Shown piece by piece: positions 1 through 4,821 of a stretch of DNA of 5,260 bases (position 1 is its first letter; each line of letters opens with the position of its first letter). The notes beneath the pieces were generated by a model, which saw nothing but the letters and a program-made list of their open reading frames with translations, searched no databases and was not told the origin of the DNA. The position numbers were made by a program, and so were the translations under genes. Source of the stretch: Bacillota bacterium (lineage in GTDB: Bacteria; Bacillota; Bacilli; Lactobacillales; Streptococcaceae); contig JAJXWC010000164.1 in NCBI GenBank assembly GCA_021781855.1, forward strand, positions 1 through 5,260, read 5' to 3'.

Positions 1-688
1 AAAAACGAATGGCAATTTGTGCAGTGCTTACTTCATATTTCTTCGCAAGGGCAATGATTTTTTCGTTTTCCAGCATATGTCCAGTCGCAAGTGGCGAATA
101 AGCTTCAACTAGCAAACCATTTTCTTGTGCAAAAGTCGAAATTTTGGGTTCTGTGAATCCAACATAATATTGAATTTGATTGACCATTGGTTTAATTTTG
201 GCACTCTCAAAGAGTTTCGTCATATCTTCAACGTCAAAATTAGAAATTCCAATCGCTTTTGCACGCCCACTTCTGTAAATATCCTCAAAAGCTCGCCAAA
301 CTTCTTTATTTCCTGCATCATTGCTCTTACCAATTTCGCGCCATGACCACGGCGCATGAATCAGGTACAAGTCAACATAATCAAGCTGTAGGCGTTCTAA
401 CGAACTTTCAAAATCAGCGATTGCTCCAGCATAAGTTTTTGTTTCTGCTGGACATTTTGTTGTGATGAAAAGCGCTTCACGTTCAATTCCACTGTCCTTA
501 ATTGCACGTCCAACGCTCGCTTCATTGCCATAGACTTTAGCTGTATCAATATGGCGATAGCCGATTTTTAATGCATCAGCCACGGCTTGATAAGCAACAT
601 CTCCATCTGGCGTTTGCCAAGTTCCAAAACCGACTTTGTAAATTTTTACACCGTTTGACAGTGTATAAGTATCTGTTAATACTGTCAT
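1..688 (-). CDS. Aldo/keto reductase, C-terminus cut by window edge
   Basis: This is the first 229 codons of an NAD(P)H-dependent aldo/keto reductase, a cytoplasmic TIM-barrel oxidoreductase that reduces aldehydes or ketones. The reading frame is open to base 2 with no stop. The family catalytic tetrad is visible: Asp48 and Tyr53 in DTAKVYGNE, Lys78 in TTKCPAE, and His111 in LYLIHAPW. GISNF at 147-151 and NQIQYY at 170-175 are further family landmarks. Family members run about 270-280 residues, so roughly 45-50 residues are missing, including the segment that normally binds the cofactor phosphate. The start is supported by AGAGGA four bases upstream (693-698). The gene has its own likely promoter and follows the LCP terminator, so it is probably transcribed alone. 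Similarity is to the 2,5-diketogluconate reductase-like group, but the substrate cannot be read from the sequence. Confidence 0.93.
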   Translation of the reverse strand, partial: MTVLTDTYTLSNGVKIYKVGFGTWQTPDGDVAYQAVADALKIGYRHIDTAKVYGNEASVGRAIKDSGIEREALFITTKCPAETKTYAGAIADFESSLERLQLDYVDLYLIHAPWSWREIGKSNDAGNKEVWRAFEDIYRSGRAKAIGISNFDVEDMTKLFESAKIKPMVNQIQYYVGFTEPKISTFAQENGLLVEAYSPLATGHMLENEKIIALAKKYEVSTAQIAIRF

Positions 689-719
689 TTTGTCCTCTCT
701 TTCTACAGCCCAAGAAACA

Positions 720-760
720 CCTGCCGACAAATAATTTTCGTCCTACAGGCACTCTCGTGC
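720..760 (-). other. Structured 5' leader of the reductase mRNA: two inverted repeats
   Basis: Two inverted repeats lie next to each other between the likely transcription start and the ribosome site. One is a perfect 4-bp stem, GCAC/GTGC at 749-752 and 757-760, around a GAGA loop on the mRNA strand. The other joins CCTG at 720-723 to CAGG at 746-749, with an imperfect inner pairing of GACAAA (726-731) and TTTCGTC (736-742). They share base 749, so they may compete. They do not match any riboswitch class I recognise, and an operator is equally possible. Confidence 0.35.
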
Positions 761-771
761 AATCTTCCTCT

Positions 772-800
772 ATTATAACGCTTTCTCAAAAATAGAGAAA
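772..800 (-). promoter_or_regulatory. Probable promoter of the aldo/keto reductase gene
   Basis: A perfect -10 box, TATAAT on the minus strand, lies at 772-777, about 84 bases before the reductase start. At 17-bp spacing the -35 position (795-800) reads TTTCTC, a poor match that falls in the T-rich tail of the LCP terminator. The predicted mRNA would begin near 765 and carry a leader of about 77 bases. The weak -35 suggests an activator or a low basal level. Confidence 0.5.
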
Positions 801-825
801 AAAAGAAGTTCGAAAACTTCTTTTT
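800..825 (-). terminator. Intrinsic terminator after the LCP gene
   Basis: An 11-bp perfect stem pairs 800-810 with 815-825 and has a four-base loop that reads TTCG on the minus strand. The core is GAAGTT/AACTTC with A:T pairs extending it. It starts a few bases after the LCP stop codon, and on the minus strand the 3' arm runs into seven T residues. Its A-rich and T-rich flanks could make it work in both directions, although no plus-strand gene needs it here. Confidence 0.85.
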
Positions 826-828
826 CTA

Positions 829-2076
829 TCAGCTACCGCTTGTTCCAGTGCTATTTCCCGTAGAAACAGCACTTCCTGTTGTTGAAACATATTGTGCGGC
901 ATTGTTGCTATTTATCGTCACCAAACTTCCGTCAGTATTTACACCATAAACAGTAGGTGTTGTTTGACCTTTAGTTGTTACCGTTGCTGAAGGCATAAAG
1001 TAGGCTTGAGAAGGGTCAGAACCGAACCAGCCTTGATAACTAATCATTTTGCTGTCAAGTGCAGTAATCGGTGTCTCGCCTATTGACTGTCGCATAACAT
1101 TTTGAACGGCCAAATCAACATCACGTGGGATGAACTGATAACTTGCAGCCAGTCCATCTGAACCTGTCGCTGTCTCACCAATCCCTTGATACTGCAGCGA
1201 TACAATCTTGTTGAAGCAATTTTTGTACGACATGAGCGCCATGAGATTGCTCGTGCTTGATGAAATATTTGTTTTAAAATCTGAGGAAATGTCATTCAAG
1301 AATTTTTGATATTGTGTAATATTGTTCAGATTGAGCAATTTCTTGAAAAGTTGAGTCATGACTTCGCGCTGATGTGCTGTACGTCCATAATCACCATTGG
1401 GTAAGGTATCACGGTCGCGCGCAAAGACTAAAGCCTGGTCGCCATTGATATGCTGTACAGGATTACCTTGAATATAGGGAACTGTTGCGGTATATTCGGG
1501 CTCTGTATTTGCAATCGTAATCGTACTTCCAGAGTCATTAACCACGTCAATTCCACCGACATCATTAACCAAATTGACCAAACCATCCATATTCACGACA
1601 ACGAAGTTATTGATTGGAATGCCAGCTTGTTCACTGATTGTATTCATTGCATACTGTACGGCGCTTGTAATGCCACCTGCATTGTATCCAGCCGGATAAG
1701 CAGCGTTCATTTTTTCTGTAGAAACAATGCTATTGCTGTTATCCAAGATTCGCGTCATGGTGTCGCGTTCCATGGAAACCATTGTTGTCGTATTTGTTTT
1801 AGGGTTTAGGGTTAAAACAATTTGAGAATCTGAATTACCATTCCAAGAACCTGAGCCACCACGCGAAGCATCACCTGTATCCACTCCCATGAGTAAAATC
1901 GTTAAAGGCTGCGTTGCCTTGATTGTTGCCGCACTTCCCGTATTTACATAGGTTTTTTTCAAACTTTTTTGGACATTGGATAAGGTGTAAGCAAAAACGC
2001 CACCAGCTGCAAGCAAAAGCACGGCTAATGTGATGAGGATATTTCGGAAGATATGATGTTTTTTCTTTGGTTTCAT
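829..2076 (-). CDS. LytR-CpsA-Psr (LCP) family cell-wall glycopolymer ligase
   Basis: This 415-residue protein matches LCP enzymes, which move undecaprenyl-pyrophosphate-linked glycopolymers (teichoic acids, capsule or rhamnose polysaccharide) onto peptidoglycan outside the membrane. A short basic N-terminus (MKPKKKHHIFRN) precedes one membrane helix at about 13-31, giving an N-in, C-out topology. The LCP domain runs from about 57 to 240: ILLMGVD at 60-66, GNSDS with Asp83 at 80-84, SMERDT at 101-106, KMNAAYPAG at 122-130, DGLVNLVNDVGGI at 164-176, and ARDR with Arg220 and Arg222, then Asp229, Arg232 and Gln236. Residue 235 is His, where the usual GRxxRQ motif has Arg. The tail beyond about 375 is rich in Ser, Thr, Gly and Asn and is probably a flexible extracellular extension. 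The start is the only ATG available: 18 further codons are open upstream with no usual start codon before a TAG. No clear ribosome site precedes it, and the ATG is in a hairpin. Confidence 0.93.
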   Translation of the reverse strand: MKPKKKHHIFRNILITLAVLLLAAGGVFAYTLSNVQKSLKKTYVNTGSAATIKATQPLTILLMGVDTGDASRGGSGSWNGNSDSQIVLTLNPKTNTTTMVSMERDTMTRILDNSNSIVSTEKMNAAYPAGYNAGGITSAVQYAMNTISEQAGIPINNFVVVNMDGLVNLVNDVGGIDVVNDSGSTITIANTEPEYTATVPYIQGNPVQHINGDQALVFARDRDTLPNGDYGRTAHQREVMTQLFKKLLNLNNITQYQKFLNDISSDFKTNISSSTSNLMALMSYKNCFNKIVSLQYQGIGETATGSDGLAASYQFIPRDVDLAVQNVMRQSIGETPITALDSKMISYQGWFGSDPSQAYFMPSATVTTKGQTTPTVYGVNTDGSLVTINSNNAAQYVSTTGSAVSTGNSTGTSGS

Positions 2077-2097
2077 CGGATGTTCGCTTCGATGAAA
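2071..2097 (-). promoter_or_regulatory. Hairpin enclosing the LCP start codon
   Basis: TTTCATCG at 2071-2078 and CGATGAAA at 2090-2097 form a perfect 8-bp inverted repeat with an 11-base loop. On the mRNA the 3' arm contains the AUG (2076-2074). A second copy of the 5' arm's pairing sequence lies further upstream in the message (CGATGA on the plus strand at 2112-2117) and could pair with the start region instead. Either pairing would hide the start codon. That this controls translation is an inference. Confidence 0.5.
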
Positions 2098-2156
2098 ATG
2101 TTGTTGATTTTCGATGATTTTTTCTCGTTTCTATTTTAAAAAAATATTTCTCTCCG

Positions 2157-2184
2157 ATTATGACAAACTAAACTAAACCTAAAC
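2157..2184 (-). promoter_or_regulatory. Putative LCP promoter with TTTAG tandem repeats
   Basis: On the minus strand three GTTTA copies (2180-2184, 2174-2178, 2169-2173) and a partial GTTTG (2164-2168) are laid head to tail, with one extra G between the first two. They end just before CATAAT at 2157-2162, a five-of-six match to the -10 consensus. The repeats occupy the place where a -35 box would sit, and no good -35 is present. This layout is what a promoter activated by a response regulator bound to direct repeats can look like. The regulator is unknown and the promoter assignment is tentative. Confidence 0.35.
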
Positions 2185-2215
2185 TGAATTTTTACTGATA
2201 ATTGCTGAGATTTTA

Positions 2216-2794
2216 TCATAATTTAGCTAAATATTTTCTTCTTCCTTCGATGATAAAGAAAAAACTCAAGCTTAATAAGATAAGGTAAAAAGGGAAAGCA
2301 ATTTCTGTGAAACTCCAATGTTGAACTTCCGTGAAGCTCGTGGCGGCAGAAAAAACACTGCCCAAATAAAGAAATCCATTTTCAGTATCTGGAAAACGCC
2401 AGCCTTTGAATAAAGTGGGCAAACCTGCTAATAAGTCCGAAAGAATTGCTAAAATGATTGCAATACTAGGGTCTTTTGTCAAATACCAAGCGACCAGTGC
2501 TAAAAGCGAGATTGCACCACAAATGTAGTCAAAACGCTCAATTCCCCAATAAGCCCCCTTGTTCAAAAAAGAAGCAATGAATACTAAAATCGGACCAAAT
2601 CCTGCCATGAAAACAGGCAAAGCAGCCCAAGACACACCACTCGAAAAAGCAGCTGCAGAGCTAATCAAAGGAGCAATTGCCCAAATCAGCCAAGTTACTT
2701 TATTCGGTCTGACCCGTCCGCGCAAAGTTGCAATGACGTAAGATAGCGAAAAAGTAAGAGCGACTAAAGCGCCCAGAATAACGAAGATGTGCAT
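2216..2794 (-). CDS. Multi-pass membrane protein of unknown function
   Basis: This is a 192-residue, strongly hydrophobic protein with six or seven probable membrane segments: about 3-23, 33-52, 57-77, 90-105, 110-129, possibly 141-154, and 165-182. The termini are short, and it ends in a basic stretch (GRRKYLAKL). Two polar landmarks stand out: RPNKVTWLIWAIAPL at 29-43, and DLLAGLPTLFKGW at 120-132 followed by PDTE at 135-138. They sit at similar places in the two halves and suggest a duplicated helical unit, loosely like PQ-loop or SemiSWEET transporters. I do not recognise a named family and assign no function. The start is secure: AGGAGG lies four bases before the ATG (2799-2804), with a good promoter further up. 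The downstream LCP gene could be reached by readthrough, because no T-tract terminator separates them. Confidence 0.85.
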   Translation of the reverse strand: MHIFVILGALVALTFSLSYVIATLRGRVRPNKVTWLIWAIAPLISSAAAFSSGVSWAALPVFMAGFGPILVFIASFLNKGAYWGIERFDYICGAISLLALVAWYLTKDPSIAIILAILSDLLAGLPTLFKGWRFPDTENGFLYLGSVFSAATSFTEVQHWSFTEIAFPFYLILLSLSFFFIIEGRRKYLAKL

Positions 2795-2832
2795 TTTTCC
2801 TCCTAAATTGTCTGTTTTTGTGCAATAGTTTT

Positions 2833-2861
2833 ATTATATCAAGATGTGAACAGGAGCGCAA
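2833..2861 (-). promoter_or_regulatory. Promoter of the membrane protein gene (extended -10)
   Basis: On the minus strand TATAAT at 2833-2838 is preceded by TGA, giving the TGn extended -10 common in lactic acid bacteria. At exactly 17-bp spacing lies TTGCGC (2856-2861), a partial -35. The leader would be about 30 bases and includes the AGGAGG ribosome site. Confidence 0.7.
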
Positions 2862-2895
2862 TAATCACTTTAGCGTTTTGACAGGCGGGCTTAGC

Positions 2896-2926
2896 AAAAG
2901 AAAAATCCCTCATAGGATTGTTTCTT
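2896..2926 (-). terminator. Intrinsic terminator after the choloylglycine hydrolase gene
   Basis: AATCC (2904-2908) pairs with GGATT (2915-2919) around a six-base loop. Past one bulged base at 2920 the stem continues as AAGAAA (2898-2903) with TTTCTT (2921-2926). This gives an 11-bp bulged stem that starts at the last base of the hydrolase stop codon. On the minus strand the 3' arm is T-rich (TTTTTCTTTT) before GC. It lies just upstream of the next gene's promoter. Confidence 0.65.
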
Positions 2927-3831
2927 CAACGAATTGTTTCATCTGGAAAACGGTAGCTAGTAATTGCAAAATCTTCATAACGTTGAAAATAAAGTGTTTT
3001 ACTTTTAAGCTCAACGGCACTTCTATAAATTGTATAAGTATCACTTCTTCCGTCAGATTTCGGTACGGTCACAGCGTTTAAAATATGCCAAGTTTCAATC
3101 ACATTTTGATGCTCATTTTCAGGCGTAATTGCGCGTTCTTTGAGTACAGTCGCTCGAATGAAACGTGATGTAGGAGTAAAACCTCCTGGAAAAACAGGCT
3201 TTCCACTAAAATTTCCTGTAGAAATGCCATTGAGGGAATTTGATGAATTCGTAAAATCCAGATAAGGTTCGAGCTTTGCGATTTCACGCTCAAAACTTGG
3301 TGCGTTGGTCACTACACCAATTCGATTTTCAATAACAATAAGTTTTTTGTCCCGTGGCTCAATGCTAACCATCCGTCCTGTTGAATCAGTTACCGCAAAG
3401 TGCAAATCGTTGCGTCCGTACTTCATCAGAGAAAATTCATCAGTCATGAGCTGGACGTCATTCACTTTTTCAATAACTTCTGCTACTGAGCGGCAATTTC
3501 CTAAAAGCCACATGACAAATTCAAAAGGTGCAAGCTGAAGCTTAAAATTATTTGCTGTTTCACTATATTCGGAATGATTGGAAAATGTGAGTTTTTGCGC
3601 TGCCAACCCAAATTCATTGACACCATCGGAAATATCAGCGTGACTATCGGGAAAATTGCGGCCGATACCCAAAACCGCATACAAATTTTTCACCGATTTA
3701 TGATTATAAGCGGTTTGCCAGGCATAACCTCGCGCCAGAGTCAATGGTGCTGGAGCAAACGTATGCCAATCCATTGTCCGTGCGAAAAGCAGACCACCGT
3801 CAGAAGATTTCATTTGAATAGATGTACACAT
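2926..3831 (-). CDS. Choloylglycine hydrolase family enzyme (penicillin V acylase / bile salt hydrolase-like)
   Basis: This is a 301-residue N-terminal nucleophile hydrolase of the linear amide C-N hydrolase family. Members cleave amide bonds in conjugated bile salts, penicillin V or acyl-homoserine lactones. I chose the ATG at 3831 because it gives MCTSIQ: after Met removal Cys2 becomes the nucleophile, as the family requires. A longer frame back to 3903 would bury this Cys and run through the tpiA terminator. Matching landmarks are Arg18 and Asp21 in FARTMDW, GVNEFGLA at 70-77, TNAPSFE at 175-181 with Asn176, and Arg226 in SRFIRA. Residue 82 is Thr, where bile salt hydrolases usually have Asn and Bacillus penicillin V acylase has Tyr, so the substrate is uncertain. 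No signal peptide is seen, so it is probably cytoplasmic. There is no clear ribosome site before the start. Length is slightly short for the family (about 315-340). Confidence 0.93.
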   Translation of the reverse strand: MCTSIQMKSSDGGLLFARTMDWHTFAPAPLTLARGYAWQTAYNHKSVKNLYAVLGIGRNFPDSHADISDGVNEFGLAAQKLTFSNHSEYSETANNFKLQLAPFEFVMWLLGNCRSVAEVIEKVNDVQLMTDEFSLMKYGRNDLHFAVTDSTGRMVSIEPRDKKLIVIENRIGVVTNAPSFEREIAKLEPYLDFTNSSNSLNGISTGNFSGKPVFPGGFTPTSRFIRATVLKERAITPENEHQNVIETWHILNAVTVPKSDGRSDTYTIYRSAVELKSKTLYFQRYEDFAITSYRFPDETIR

Positions 3832-3838
3832 AAATTCT

Positions 3839-3867
3839 ATTCTAACATAAAATTTGGTTTGACAGAA
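3839..3867 (-). promoter_or_regulatory. Possible promoter of the hydrolase gene
   Basis: On the minus strand TAGAAT at 3839-3844, preceded by TGT, makes a plausible extended -10. The -35 position at 17-bp spacing (3862-3867) reads TTCTGT and is weak. Only seven bases separate this -10 from the ATG, so transcription would begin at or next to the start codon. A second overlapping TAGAAT at 3834-3839 would start inside the gene. The assignment rests on the -10 alone. Confidence 0.35.
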
Positions 3868-3898
3868 AAAAAGTCTATCAGACATAGCTGACAGACTT
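3864..3898 (-). terminator. Intrinsic terminator after tpiA
   Basis: AAGTCT (3871-3876) pairs with AGACTT (3893-3898), then after one mismatch TCAG (3878-3881) pairs with CTGA (3888-3891), around a six-base loop. On the minus strand the 3' arm runs straight into seven further T residues when the stem end is counted. On the plus strand no T-tract follows, so it works only for tpiA. It sits about 33 bases before the hydrolase start and separates the two genes. Confidence 0.85.
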
Positions 3899-3902
3899 GT
3901 CA

Positions 3903-3920
3903 AATCGGAAAAATCCGATT
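3903..3920 (-). other. Small hairpin over the tpiA stop codon
   Basis: AATCGGA (3903-3909) and TCCGATT (3914-3920) form a perfect 7-bp stem with a four-base loop that includes part of the tpiA stop codon. On the minus strand TGACA follows instead of a T-tract, so it is not a terminator on its own. Together with the adjacent terminator it would give the tpiA message a double-hairpin 3' end, which could protect it from 3' exonucleases. Confidence 0.5.
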
Positions 3921-4680
3921 ATTTATACATTTCAAGCAAAGCAAGGAAACTATCCGCTTCAAGTGAGGCACCTCCAACGAGAGCACCATCAATATTTTCT
4001 TTTGCCATCAATTCAGCAACATTGTTAGGTTTTACAGAACCGCCGTATTGGATACGAACTGCTTCTGAGACCGCTTTGCCGTAAAGGCGTTCAACAACTG
4101 AGCGGATAACGCCACAAGTTTCGTCAGCAATTTCAGCCGTTGCAGTTTTTCCTGTTCCGATTGCCCAGATAGGTTCGTAAGCAATGACAAGATTTGAAAC
4201 TTGTTCAGCAGTCAAGCCTGCAAGGTCTTCTTCCATCTGACGTGTTACCCATTCTGCTGTTTTGCCTGCTTCATACGTTTCAAGTGTCTCGCCACAACAA
4301 AGAATAACACCAACACCCGCTGCAAAGAGCGCTTTTGCCTTTTTGTTAATCTCTTCGTCAGTTTCGTGGAAATATTCACGACGTTCGCTGTGACCGATAA
4401 TACTGTATTCAATACCTTCAGCCGCAAGCATAGCAGGTGAAATTTCGCCTGTGAAAGCACCGGAATTTTCAAAATAAACATTTTCAGCAGCAACTTTGTA
4501 AGTATTGCGACCACGATGATGTGCAAGCGGTACAAGATAAAGTGCAGGTGCAGCAATAGCAACCTCTACTTTTTCAGGGTCAGGCAATTTTCCGTCGATA
4601 TTTGAAATGAAAGCAAATACTTCTTTGAGGTTCTTATTTAGCTTCCAGTTACCAGCGATAAAAGGTTTACGTGATGACAT
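3919..4680 (-). CDS. tpiA: Triosephosphate isomerase
   Basis: This is a complete 253-residue TPI, the cytoplasmic homodimeric TIM barrel that interconverts dihydroxyacetone phosphate and glyceraldehyde 3-phosphate in glycolysis. All catalytic elements are present: Asn11 and Lys13 in AGNWKLN, the electrophile His97 in IIGHSERRE, and the base Glu169 in AYEPIWAIGTG, followed by the flexible loop 170-180. Phosphate-binding YGGSV (212-216 region) and VGGASL near the C-terminus are intact. ENVYFENSGAFTGE at 66-79 is the dimer-interface region; many family members have Gln where this protein has Glu66. Length is normal. The start is supported by AAGGAG six bases upstream (4687-4692). It has its own promoter overlapping the end of ldh and its own terminator, so it is probably monocistronic, with a hairpin in its leader. 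Confidence 0.98.
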   Translation of the reverse strand: MSSRKPFIAGNWKLNKNLKEVFAFISNIDGKLPDPEKVEVAIAAPALYLVPLAHHRGRNTYKVAAENVYFENSGAFTGEISPAMLAAEGIEYSIIGHSERREYFHETDEEINKKAKALFAAGVGVILCCGETLETYEAGKTAEWVTRQMEEDLAGLTAEQVSNLVIAYEPIWAIGTGKTATAEIADETCGVIRSVVERLYGKAVSEAVRIQYGGSVKPNNVAELMAKENIDGALVGGASLEADSFLALLEMYK

Positions 4681-4717
4681 TTTGGTCTCCTTAAAAATTG
4701 AGGATTGTATAGGTTGC

Positions 4718-4749
4718 CTCTAAAAACTCAGAATTAGCAGTTTTTAGAG
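4718..4749 (-). other. 11-bp perfect hairpin in the tpiA leader
   Basis: CTCTAAAAACT (4718-4728) and AGTTTTTAGAG (4739-4749) are perfect inverted repeats around a 10-base loop. The hairpin lies between the tpiA promoter and its ribosome site, within a leader of about 98 bases. Its T residues are inside the stem, and GCAACC follows on the minus strand, so it lacks the trailing U-tract of a standard terminator. It could be a 5' stabiliser, an attenuator-like element, a poor terminator for ldh readthrough, or a DNA operator. Confidence 0.6.
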
Positions 4750-4784
4750 ATACCCAACGAAAATCCATTATTTGTTCTTTAATA

Positions 4785-4813
4785 ATTTTATCACAAAAAT
4801 GGTGGATTGTCAG
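4785..4813 (-). promoter_or_regulatory. tpiA promoter
   Basis: On the minus strand CTGACA (4808-4813) and TAAAAT (4785-4790) are separated by exactly 17 bp, each one base from consensus. TGA before the -10 adds an extended -10 match. The -35 box lies nine bases past the ldh stop codon. It would start tpiA mRNA near 4778. Confidence 0.75.
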
Positions 4814-4821
4814 AAACGAAA

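Noticed and set aside
1450..1809. Plus-strand open frame of 119 codons opposite the LCP gene
   Set aside because: It lies wholly antisense to a clear LCP coding region, has no ribosome site and gives a Cys/His/Ile/Asn-rich product unlike a real protein. Other antisense frames across the window are rejected likewise.
2196..2218. Inverted repeat TGATAA/TTATCA over the stop of the membrane protein gene as a terminator
   Set aside because: The stem is only 6 bp, all but one pair A:T, and GTAAAAATTC rather than a T-tract follows on the minus strand.
2136..2219. A 27-residue minus-strand frame whose ATG overlaps the stop of the membrane protein gene (ATGA)
   Set aside because: There is no ribosome site before it, the composition is low in information, and it runs through the repeats and likely promoter of the LCP gene.
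2818..3081. Plus-strand frame of 87 codons across the hydrolase 3' end
   Set aside because: It overlaps the hydrolase coding region, its terminator and the next gene's promoter on the other strand. It has no promoter or ribosome site of its own.
3832..3903. A 24-residue N-terminal extension of the choloylglycine hydrolase, from an upstream ATG
   Set aside because: It would move the required N-terminal Cys away from the start, and the stretch coincides with the tpiA terminator. The MCTSIQ start fits the family chemistry.
4760..4810. Inverted AATCCA/TGGATT pair flanking the tpiA -10 box as an operator
   Set aside because: The arms are only six bases and about 35 bases apart, which is expected by chance in AT-rich DNA.
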